Positions 7,055 to 12,806 of a stretch of DNA of 17,147 bases are shown in pieces. The stretch lies in NCBI GenBank assembly GCA_030837265.1, contig JAUPKV010000433.1:1-17147 (forward strand). The letters are read 5' to 3'. The notes below the pieces were generated by a model, which was given only the letters and a program-made list of their open reading frames with translations, was not told the origin of the DNA and ran no database searches. The stretch is from Methanobacteriota archaeon (GTDB lineage Archaea; Halobacteriota; Methanosarcinia; Methanosarcinales; Methanosarcinaceae). Every line of letters begins with the position of its first letter. The first letter of the stretch is position 1. The translations under genes were made by a program, and so were the position numbers.

Positions 7055-7233
7055 TTATTCTTCATCCATCGACCCGGAGAAAGATTCGAATCTTTTCTCC
7101 TCCCCAAGGAGGGCTTTTCTTTCTTCCTCGTCATATTTATTGCAGCTTACAAGAGACATTTTCTTGCCTGTATGCTTTTTTCCATATGTTCTGAAGACTC
7201 GGTATCATCTGTGTGTGCCATAGACAATCCCAT
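7055..7233 (-). pseudogene. Small acidic protein gene, probably frameshifted
   Basis: AAGGAG on the minus strand (7239-7244) sits five bases before ATG 7233, which opens a 28-codon acidic frame (MGLSMAHTDDTESSEH, then MEKSIQARKC) ending in TAA at 7147-7149. In the next frame the same charged style continues (SCNKYDEEERKALLG to a terminal MDEE) and stops at 7055-7057. One base gained or two lost near 7150-7160 would join both into about 58 residues. A separate 34-residue ORF from ATG 7159 is the alternative, but it lacks a ribosome binding site. A third frame from ATG 7237 is cut by TGA after ten codons. No family recognised; the hydrophobic plus-strand frame here looks like its antisense shadow. 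Confidence 0.3.
7076..7100. repeat. Near-perfect inverted repeat without loop
   Basis: GGAGAAAGATTC (7076-7087) is followed directly by GAATCTTTTCTCC (7088-7100), its reverse complement except for one extra T. It lies near the 3' end of the frameshifted small gene. A terminator or a protein-binding palindrome are both possible. Confidence 0.45.
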
Positions 7234-7283
7234 CCATTCTCCTTCTATATCAGGAGTTTAATGTCATAGGTTTAATTCACCCT

Positions 7284-7306
7284 TAAAAAAAGTAAAAAAG
7301 TAAAAT
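7284..7306 (-). terminator. Oligo-T terminator of the 46-residue gene
   Basis: Read on the minus strand, a run of T residues broken only by single AC steps (TTTTAC, TTTTTTAC, TTTTTTT) begins nine bases after the stop codon of the small gene. Archaeal RNA polymerase terminates on such U-rich tracts without needing a hairpin. Confidence 0.5.
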
Positions 7307-7314
7307 GTATAAGG

Positions 7315-7455
7315 TCATTTGCAGGTATCAAGAAGTGATCTCTTCTTTCCACCCCGTGCTTCGGTTGGGTGGATAGGTTCGACATCAGCTACTTCTCCTT
7401 CTTCTCTCTTTTCCAGATTCTCTCCTTTTTCCCCTTCTCTTCGTTCTTCTGGCAT
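7315..7455 (-). CDS. Small hypothetical charged protein (46 residues)
   Basis: A 46-residue protein beginning MPEERREGEKGENLEK and ending in KKRSLLDTCK. About half the residues are charged, the first 24 dominated by E, K, R and G; the rest contains EPIHPTEARGGKKR. It has no hydrophobic segment or signal peptide and is probably soluble or disordered. Support for a real gene: AAGGAG (7464-7469) eight bases before the ATG, a stop followed at once by a T-rich terminator, and amino-acid use unlike random AT-rich DNA. Function unknown, no family recognised. The next small frame downstream on the same strand (7055-7233) may be a related decaying gene: its TGKKMSLVSCNK faintly resembles GGKKRSLLDTCK. 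Confidence 0.5.
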   Translation of the reverse strand: MPEERREGEKGENLEKREEGEVADVEPIHPTEARGGKKRSLLDTCK

Positions 7456-8348
7456 TTGTCCAACTCCTTAATTATAACAGATCTTTCAGTTAAGTTTCCT
7501 TTTTGTGCAGAAAAAGAAACAAAATCTCGCTTTCAATAAAATTCTATTTGGTTTTCTTTTCATAAAGAGTTTAGCCGTTTATTGTCTCTCATATCTGGCT
7601 GCTAGATTGGCTACTTTAGCACCGTCTAATAGGCACCGTCTAATAGATCTAACTACTTTAGCACTGGCTCCTTATATCCCCCCTTCTGCTAATCAGCTCT
7701 TTAATTAATAATTCTAGAGCTAACGCATAAATTTATTATACCACCAGATTTATTAAATTATTGGTAACAATTAAGCCTGTAGAATACTGTCCCCCGGTAA
7801 CTTACTTATTTTTTGTAGGCTGATTTTAAGGTCTTTCAGTAATTGCTGGCAGTAGATTATTTTCGTTATTCTGACTGGTCACTAATTGAGAGTCTAAAAC
7901 TTGAAAATACAGCATTTTTGTAATTTTTTATACTTTAAAAGTATCGGTCATGTCCCTGCTTTTATAGATTAATTCCGAAAAAACAAGTACATCCCATATA
8001 TTAGATGATTATGTCGAGAAATTCTTCAGCTTTCGGTTTTCAATGATTCAAGCCCACGACCAAAGTATCAAATATAGGAAAATAAGTAACTTCAACAAAA
8101 AAAATAAAAAGATTCAGGTATATTTTAAGAAAGAGAGATTTATAAAAGAGAGCTTGATTTTGACAAAAATTTAACAAAACTCCAGGCAGATGAAACAACA
8201 AAAATTATCTGGGAGAATATATATTCCATTAACCTGTATAAGGGAAAGTCCGGGCAGGGAAAAACACGCTAATTTATAACTGTGTGCCCCGCTACGGAAT
8301 TTATCGATCATCTCTCAATTATGCTTTTACTCAGGAAAATGTGATCTC
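7456..8348. other. Long intergenic region, mostly empty
   Basis: About 890 bases with no convincing gene. Contents: the ribosome binding site of the 46-residue gene at the left; a 14-bp direct tandem duplication GCACCGTCTAATAG (7619-7632 and 7633-7646), flanked by CTACTTTAGCAC on both sides (7611-7622 and 7654-7665); short lysine-rich frames on the plus strand around 7990-8175 with no start and binding site; a 47-codon coding-like frame at 8129-8272 without a start codon; and a TATA-like AATTTATAAC (8271-8280) that could serve the flavoprotein operon, with a leader of about 45 bases. Confidence 0.55.
7619..7646. repeat. 14-bp tandem duplication
   Basis: GCACCGTCTAATAG occurs twice head to tail (7619-7632, 7633-7646) without mismatch. 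The flanks share CTACTTTAGCAC. It is non-coding as far as can be seen; recent replication slippage is the simplest origin. Confidence 0.8.
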
Positions 8349-9194
8349 ATGGCATATAAAATACTCGAAAAAGAAGAAATTGCCCCTTTGGTGCATAAAA
8401 TGGTTATTGATGCCCCTGACGTGGCAAAGGCTGCAAAAGCCGGGCAATTCATAATTCTGAGAATTGACGAATTCGGGGAAAGGATTCCCCTCACGATTGC
8501 TGATTTTGGAAAAGAGAAAGGCACGGTAACTGTAATTTACCAGGAAATGGGAAAGACCACAAAGCAGCTTGCAAAGCTTTCAGCAGGTGAATATCTGGAA
8601 GATTTTGTCGGGCCTCTTGGCACTCCCTCTGATGTCAGAAAACTGGGTACTGTTATCCTTGTAGGTGGAGGAATAGGAGTTGCCCCCCTCTATCCTCAGG
8701 CAATAGCTTATACAGAGACAGGAAATAAAGTTATTTCAATAATCGGAGCTCGAAACAAGGACCTTCTCATCCTTGAAAACGAATTACAGAAAGTTAGTTC
8801 CGAACTGTACATTGCAACCGATGACGGATCAAAAGGGCACCATGGGTTTGTTACCGATATCATGAAAAGGATCCTGGACAGCGGAGAAAAAGTTGCCAGA
8901 GTCGTAATTATCGGGCCGCCAATCATGATGAAGGTTGGAACAGGTGTAGCTTTGCCCTATGATGTCGAAATCCTGGTCAGCCTCAACTCTATAATGGTAG
9001 ACGGCACGGGGATGTGCGGAGGCTGCAGAGTTTCAGTTGGTGGGAAAACTAAATTTACCTGCGTCGATGGACCTGAATTTGATGCCCGCAAGGTTGATTT
9101 TGTCGAACTCATGAACAGGCTTGCAATGTACCGCGGGGCAGAGATAGAAGCCTCAGAGAAGTATGAAGAAGAATGCAGGTGTGGACTGCACTGA
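8349..9194 (+). CDS. sudB: SudB/NfnA-type FAD/NAD-binding ferredoxin-NADP reductase subunit
   Basis: The 281-residue small subunit of an NfnAB-type (also called sulfide dehydrogenase) flavoprotein, related to PyrK. It has an N-terminal FNR-type FAD domain with RIPLTIAD (45-52), an NAD(P)-binding domain with VGGGIGVAPLYPQA (105-118), and a C-terminal [2Fe-2S] motif: D218 in VDGTGMCGGC, then C223, C226 and C238. NfnA proteins use one Asp and three Cys as cluster ligands, and the same set is visible here. In bacteria and Pyrococcus, NfnAB couples NADH, NADPH and ferredoxin by flavin-based electron bifurcation; that reaction here is inferred. The large subunit follows 16 bases downstream, so the two form an operon. 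The start is the first ATG of the frame that gives the family N-terminus; the ribosome binding site is weak (GTGAT). Confidence 0.85.
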   Translation: MAYKILEKEEIAPLVHKMVIDAPDVAKAAKAGQFIILRIDEFGERIPLTIADFGKEKGTVTVIYQEMGKTTKQLAKLSAGEYLEDFVGPLGTPSDVRKLGTVILVGGGIGVAPLYPQAIAYTETGNKVISIIGARNKDLLILENELQKVSSELYIATDDGSKGHHGFVTDIMKRILDSGEKVARVVIIGPPIMMKVGTGVALPYDVEILVSLNSIMVDGTGMCGGCRVSVGGKTKFTCVDGPEFDARKVDFVELMNRLAMYRGAEIEASEKYEEECRCGLH

Positions 9195-9210
9195 AATGAG
9201 TGGATGAAAA

Positions 9211-10620
9211 ATGAGTGACTTAAAAGAAGAAAAAGCCGGAAAAGCCAGGAAAGAAAGAACTCCCATGCCCGAACAGCCTGCGGATGAGCGCAGGAAGAAC
9301 TTTAATGAGGTTGCTCTTGGATACACTAAAGACAACGCTCTTTCCGAAGCTTCCCGCTGCCTTGATTGCAAGGAGCCTGCATGCGTCGAAGGCTGTCCGG
9401 TTAATGTAGATATTCCTGGTTTTATCAAACTAATCTGTGAAGATAACTTTGAAGGTGCGATTGAGAAAATCAAAGACACAAATACCCTTCCTGCCATCTG
9501 CGGCCGCGTCTGCCCTCAGGAGACTCAGTGTGAAGCTCTCTGCGTACTCGGGAAGAAAGGACAACCAGTAGCAATTGGCCGTCTTGAGCGGTTCTGTGCT
9601 GATTATGAGCGCCAGAAAGGTATCACAATTCCTGAATCCACGAAATCGACCGGAAAAAAGGTAGCTGTTGTAGGCTCAGGTCCGGCAGGCCTTACTGCCG
9701 CAGCAGATCTCGCAAAGCTGGGGCACGAAGTAACGGTTTTTGAGTCTCTGCACAAGACGGGGGGAGTTCTGAGTTACGGCATACCCGAATTCAGACTTCC
9801 AAAAGAAATCGTCCAGCAGGAAATTGATTACATCAAAGAGCTCGGAGTAAAATTTAAGCCAAATTATATAATAGGAAGGATCAAAACCTTAGACGAGCTA
9901 TGTGATGAATTCGATGCTGTTTTCCTGGGTACGGGCGCAGGCCTCCCGAGCTTCATGGGAATTCCTGGCGAGAATTTCAGTGGCGTGTACTCAGCAAACG
10001 AATTCCTGACCCGTGTAAACCTCATGAAAGCTTATGACCCTGCATATGACACAATGGTCAGGCATGGAAAGCACGTGGTAGTCGTAGGAGGTGGAAATGT
10101 TGCAATGGATGCAGCCCGTTCTGCCCTTCGCCTTGGTGCTGACGAGGTCAGCATAGTTTACCGCCGCGGAGAAGAAGAAATGCCCGCCCGTAGGGAAGAA
10201 ATCGAACACGCAAAAGAAGAAGGAATAATCTTCAGGCTCCTTACAAACCCTATCCGCATCCTTGGCGATGAGAAATTTAACGTCAAAGCTGTCGAATGTA
10301 TCAAAATGGAACTGGGAGAACCCGATGAATCCGGTAGAAGAAGTCCTGTCCCTGTAGAAGGTTCTGAATTCACAATCCCCGCAGATGTTGTTGTTATCGC
10401 TATAGGCACTTCCCCAAATCCCATCATTTTCAAAGGCTCGGAAGGTCTTGAACAGAGTAAAAGAGGCACAGTAGTTGCAGACGAGGAAACCGGAGCCACT
10501 TCTAAGTGCGGAGTCTTTGCAGGAGGAGACGCGGTTACAGGTGCTGCAACAGTGATCAGTGCAATGGGTGCAGGCAAAAAGGCGGCACAGGCGATTGATG
10601 AGTATTTAAAAGGAAAATGA
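9211..10620 (+). CDS. gltA: GltA/SudA/NfnB-type NADPH-dependent flavoprotein (glutamate synthase small-chain family)
   Basis: A 469-residue large subunit. The N-terminal ferredoxin-like domain carries two [4Fe-4S] motifs: C50, C53, C58, C62 and C97, C101, C107, C111. The FAD Rossmann motif GSGPAG is at 155-160 and the NADPH-binding GGGNVAMDAARSALRLGA at 293-310; a second FAD contact GVFAGGDAVTGAATVISAMG lies near the C-terminus. Such proteins are often annotated as homotetrameric NADPH glutamate synthase (gltA), but no glutamine-amidotransferase or FMN-type glutamate synthase domain is present, and pairing with the upstream SudB/NfnA subunit points instead to an NfnB/SudA role. The ribosome binding site is GTGGATGA just before the ATG. 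A terminator-like hairpin follows. The family is sure; the exact reaction is not. Confidence 0.88.
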   Translation: MSDLKEEKAGKARKERTPMPEQPADERRKNFNEVALGYTKDNALSEASRCLDCKEPACVEGCPVNVDIPGFIKLICEDNFEGAIEKIKDTNTLPAICGRVCPQETQCEALCVLGKKGQPVAIGRLERFCADYERQKGITIPESTKSTGKKVAVVGSGPAGLTAAADLAKLGHEVTVFESLHKTGGVLSYGIPEFRLPKEIVQQEIDYIKELGVKFKPNYIIGRIKTLDELCDEFDAVFLGTGAGLPSFMGIPGENFSGVYSANEFLTRVNLMKAYDPAYDTMVRHGKHVVVVGGGNVAMDAARSALRLGADEVSIVYRRGEEEMPARREEIEHAKEEGIIFRLLTNPIRILGDEKFNVKAVECIKMELGEPDESGRRSPVPVEGSEFTIPADVVVIAIGTSPNPIIFKGSEGLEQSKRGTVVADEETGATSKCGVFAGGDAVTGAATVISAMGAGKKAAQAIDEYLKGK

Positions 10621-10651
10621 AAACGGATAATTCTGTTCATAGAAAAGTTTA

Positions 10652-10690
10652 GGAAGAGGATCAGTGAGCTGCCTGAAGGCATCCGCTTCC
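10652..10690 (+). terminator. Candidate terminator hairpin after the flavoprotein operon
   Basis: GGAAGAGGAT (10652-10661) pairs with ATCCGCTTCC (10681-10690) with one mismatch, and an inner GCC-TGAA-GGC stem (10671-10680) sits within it. TTAAAACTTT follows. It begins 32 bases after the gltA stop. The T-run is weak, so this is a candidate only. Confidence 0.4.
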
Positions 10691-10928
10691 TTAAAACTTT
10701 ATCATTTTGGATTATAATCTGCAGGCCCGTGTTAAATCAATCAACAGAGCTCAGTACAACAGGCAGGAAGCATTTCAGACCGATTTCTTTATATATGGAA
10801 ATGATATGTATAGAGAGCCATTAACCAGTTAGTAACCGCTAAGTTCTGAGAATCTCTAGCCATTTTCCGGATCATACTTTTGATTTTTAGGAGCCAATAG
10901 CTGTCTGCGGATAGGGGAGGGTCCAGGT

Positions 10929-11024
10929 TTGGAAAAGCTAAGAGCTCGGGAATTTTGTCTGGAACAGCTAGAAGATTATGAAAGCGCAATATATTTTAAG
11001 TGCGAGAATCCTGAAAAGCACTGA
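10929..11024 (+). CDS. Possible very small protein with good ribosome binding site
   Basis: A 31-codon frame starting at TTG 10929, eight bases after GGAGG (10916-10920), in a G-rich patch that stands out in AT-rich DNA. The peptide is charged and helical (EKLRAREFCLEQLEDYES, ending in CENPEKH). The frame is open upstream to about 10844. A second protein-like frame picks up across its end in another phase, so a frameshifted fragment of a larger helical protein is as likely as a true small gene. No family recognised. Confidence 0.3.
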   Translation: MEKLRAREFCLEQLEDYESAIYFKCENPEKH

Positions 11025-11115
11025 ATTTGTTTATGCTCATCTATTACGGGAAAGCTACTGAGCTTCCTGAGGAAATTTTATTGGAAAGTTAAAATCGTTT
11101 TATGAATCACATATT

Positions 11116-11126
11116 GGAGGAATCAT
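11116..11126 (+). promoter_or_regulatory. Ribosome binding site fixing a TTG start for eS1
   Basis: GGAGG (11116-11120) plus a six-base spacer places initiation at TTG 11127. The protein then begins [18 protein letters not shown], the normal archaeal S3Ae N-terminus, so the TTG is well supported. Confidence 0.8.
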
Positions 11127-11738
11127 TTGGCAAGAAAGAAAGTACAGAGAAAGATAGACGGATGGAAATCCAAGGAATGGTTTAATATTGAAGCTCCTGC
11201 CTACTTGAACAGGGCAATTGTCGGTAACACTATGGCAGGAGATCCGTCACTGCTTTTAGGGCGCAATGTTGAAACGACTGTTGGGGAACTCACCAACGAT
11301 ATGACCAAGAACAATACAAAAGTTATTCTAAGAATCAACAATGTAGTCGGCGAAACTGCTACCACGGACCTTGTCGGCCATGAGCTTACTACCGATTATA
11401 TCCGCTCAATTGTAAAAAGGCAGACTTCCAGGATCGACGCAAACATTGAAGTTCGAACCAAAGATGGTTATGTCATTCGTGTAAAGCCGACATGTTTTAC
11501 TATTAAAAGGGCCCGCTCAAGTCAGATAAAGGCCATTCGGGAAGTAATGATTGACATCGTCAAAAGGCGCGCAATGGAGTCCGATTTTGAGAACTTCATG
11601 CAAGAAGCAATCCTTGGCAGACTCTCAGCTGCAATTTACAGGCAGGCTAAATTTATCTACCCGCTCCGCAGAGTGGAAATCCGGAAAACTTACGTTGAAG
11701 CCATGCCGAAAGCTGCACCCACACCCGTAGCAGCTTAA
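11127..11738 (+). CDS. rps3ae: 30S ribosomal protein eS1 (S3Ae)
   Basis: A 203-residue archaeal/eukaryotic-type small-subunit ribosomal protein, on the 30S near the mRNA exit. It is basic at the N-terminus ([22 protein letters not shown]) and has the family blocks [31 protein letters not shown] and [15 protein letters not shown]. Length is as usual. Translation starts at TTG behind GGAGG. In many euryarchaea rps3ae lies with rps15, recJ and pcc1; here recJ and pcc1 are 3.3 kb away on the opposite strand, so the cluster is rearranged. A strong stem-loop follows the stop. Confidence 0.97.
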   Translation: MARKKVQRKIDGWKSKEWFNIEAPAYLNRAIVGNTMAGDPSLLLGRNVETTVGELTNDMTKNNTKVILRINNVVGETATTDLVGHELTTDYIRSIVKRQTSRIDANIEVRTKDGYVIRVKPTCFTIKRARSSQIKAIREVMIDIVKRRAMESDFENFMQEAILGRLSAAIYRQAKFIYPLRRVEIRKTYVEAMPKAAPTPVAA

Positions 11739-11765
11739 ATGGAACTATTTAAGAATTAGGAGCAG

Positions 11766-11785
11766 GAAAATCCAAAAGGATTTTC
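11766..11785 (+). terminator. Stem-loop terminator of rps3ae
   Basis: GAAAATCC (11766-11773), loop AAAA, GGATTTTC (11778-11785): a perfect 8-bp stem 27 bases after the stop, followed by T/C-rich DNA (TATTCTCTAATCTCTTTTAC). Confidence 0.65.
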
Positions 11786-11832
11786 TATTCTCTAATCTCT
11801 TTTACAATTAGCTTTTCCTTCTTTTACTTAAC

Positions 11833-12108
11833 TCATCTTTTAGCTCTAGCCAACGAATAATCAGCGTAGATTTTCAAAAATTCCCTATCAGTTTGCAGGA
11901 GAATGGTCTCAAACATGACTACATGAATTTTTTCTTTCCTGGCCACCTCAAGGAGAATTTTACGAATTTCTTCATTTTTAGTCAAGTTAGCCATTTGTTC
12001 ATATATGTTAACAGCATCCAGCTCAGCGATCATTGCGGCTCTTAGTATCTCTTTATCAAGGTCTTCCGGTCTTATTTTATCAATGTCTGCCAGTGCTTCG
12101 GAAAGCCT
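11833..12108 (-). pseudogene. Ferritin-like protein of the encapsulin-associated type, start codon apparently lost
   Basis: The conserved core is MIAELDAVNIYEQMANLTKNEE followed by IRKILLEVARKEKIHV. It closely resembles the ferritin-like domain fused to the Pyrococcus furiosus encapsulin and related stand-alone ferritins, which oxidise and store iron in encapsulin shells. The helix-1 Glu and the E-x-x-H pair (EKIH) are kept; the usual GEF after HV reads VMF. The protein-like frame continues upstream of ATG 12033 for about 25 codons (RLSEALADIDKIRPEDLDKE…), matching a normal N-terminus, but holds no ATG, GTG or TTG. A G-rich GGGGGTGA (12113-12120 on the minus strand) lies just where a binding site for a start near 12110 would be. 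ATG 12033 has no binding site and would remove part of helix 1. The tail ends DYSLARAKR. No encapsulin gene is in the window. Confidence 0.55.
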
Positions 12109-12112
12109 GCTT

Positions 12113-12175
12113 TCACCCCCAGTCCTAAAATAAGTATGAAAAGTTATCTACAGCTTAGAGAAATATATCATAGAT
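12113..12175 (-). promoter_or_regulatory. Promoter and ribosome binding site remnant of the ferritin-like gene
   Basis: On the minus strand a TATA-like ATGATATATTTC (about 12160-12171) is followed about 40-50 bases later by GGGGGTGA (12113-12120). This places the expected start codon at about 12105-12111, where the codons read AGC AGG instead of a start. Confidence 0.35.
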
Positions 12176-12806
12176 ATGGAAAAGCAAATTAATAGCTTTT
12201 CCTGTTGGGTTCGGGTACGTAGGTTTTACCTTAAAATCCGTACAAAACCATATAGTAAATTTTGGCTCCAGGCTTATGCTGTAAAAGTACTTTGTTTCAC
12301 TCCCATCACTTTCACTTTCATCAGCCTGAAGTTATCTCCCCCTTAACCCCCTAACAGATTAAAATAGAAAAATATTTAACATAGTAACTCATTGCCGTTT
12401 TCTGCAGGTCGATTAATTCAAGAAACCATTATATTTTAAACTCCGGGTTAGTTATCGACTAACATATACCTTGTAAAATCGGCCTGCCATCCCACCAGGA
12501 AAACTCATTTGATAACGAAAACATAAAAAATAGAAGATCTTTTTCTAACAAATCTGCCTTTCTGAAAACTGTTGAATAATCTAAATCATTTCCGGATGCT
12601 ACAAGTGTAATCTCCTTCTTTTCTTCTACAAGAGTATCAGCTATTTTTCGTTAATTGTAGTTAAACTTGGTTAGAATATAAATTATTATTTGGAGAAAAA
12701 GACTTATAGAAAAGTTTCATAATCATAGACATCAGTTAAAATTTATTTATAAGATTCTCATCGAGTAAAATAAAAATAAGTTCCGTTTTTTAGCCAAAAG
12801 CCAGAT
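12176..12806. other. Intergenic region with a startless coding-like frame and inverted repeats
   Basis: There is no complete gene. Contents: an imperfect inverted repeat at 12215-12243 (GTACG, GGTTTTA against TAAAATCC, CGTAC); a 63-residue minus-strand coding-like frame at 12459-12650, described separately; an inverted repeat GTTAGT (12447-12452) / ACTAAC (12458-12463) around that frame's stop; and a TATA-like TTATTTATAAG (12743-12753) placed to drive the protease gene with a leader of about 30 bases and no ribosome binding site. Confidence 0.5.
12459..12650 (-). pseudogene. Coding-like fragment without start codon, family unknown
   Basis: The minus-strand frame is open between a TAA just upstream (12651-12653) and a TAG at 12459-12461. 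The 63 residues look like a folded protein: KIADTLVEEKKEITLVASGN, then LDYSTVFRKADLLEKDLLFF and a Trp-rich end SNEFSWWDGRP. No ATG with a binding site opens it; the only ATG is in the middle. An inverted repeat brackets the stop codon. It could be the C-terminal part of a decayed gene. I do not recognise the family. Confidence 0.35.

Larger units (their letters stand above)
10691..11126. other. Intergenic region with small coding-like frames before eS1
   Basis: No full gene is seen. It contains the 31-codon frame described separately and, directly after it, an overlapping frame around 11003-11092 (…MLIYYGKATELPEEILLES) that also looks protein-like but has no ribosome binding site. A TATA-like ATTTTATTGG at about 11074-11083 is the best eS1 promoter candidate. 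A minus-strand 66-codon frame (10789-10989) has no binding site and looks like shadow sequence. Confidence 0.4.

Noticed and set aside
6995..7261. 88-codon hydrophobic plus-strand frame
   Set aside because: No binding site and no family; its hydrophobicity is explained as antisense of the acidic minus-strand frames.
7505..7708. 67-codon plus-strand frame over the 14-bp duplication
   Set aside because: No ribosome binding site, it runs through a tandem duplication, and the composition is typical of AT-rich non-coding DNA.
8043..8174. 43-codon lysine-rich plus-strand frame
   Set aside because: No binding site; lysine and isoleucine content is what A-rich DNA gives by chance.
10158..10682. 174-codon minus-strand frame
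   Set aside because: Antisense to gltA with Ser/Pro-rich shadow composition and no binding site.
10795..10860. Possible box C/D RNA (ATGATAT … CTGA)
   Set aside because: The box C match is poor and no C'/D' boxes are in the right places.
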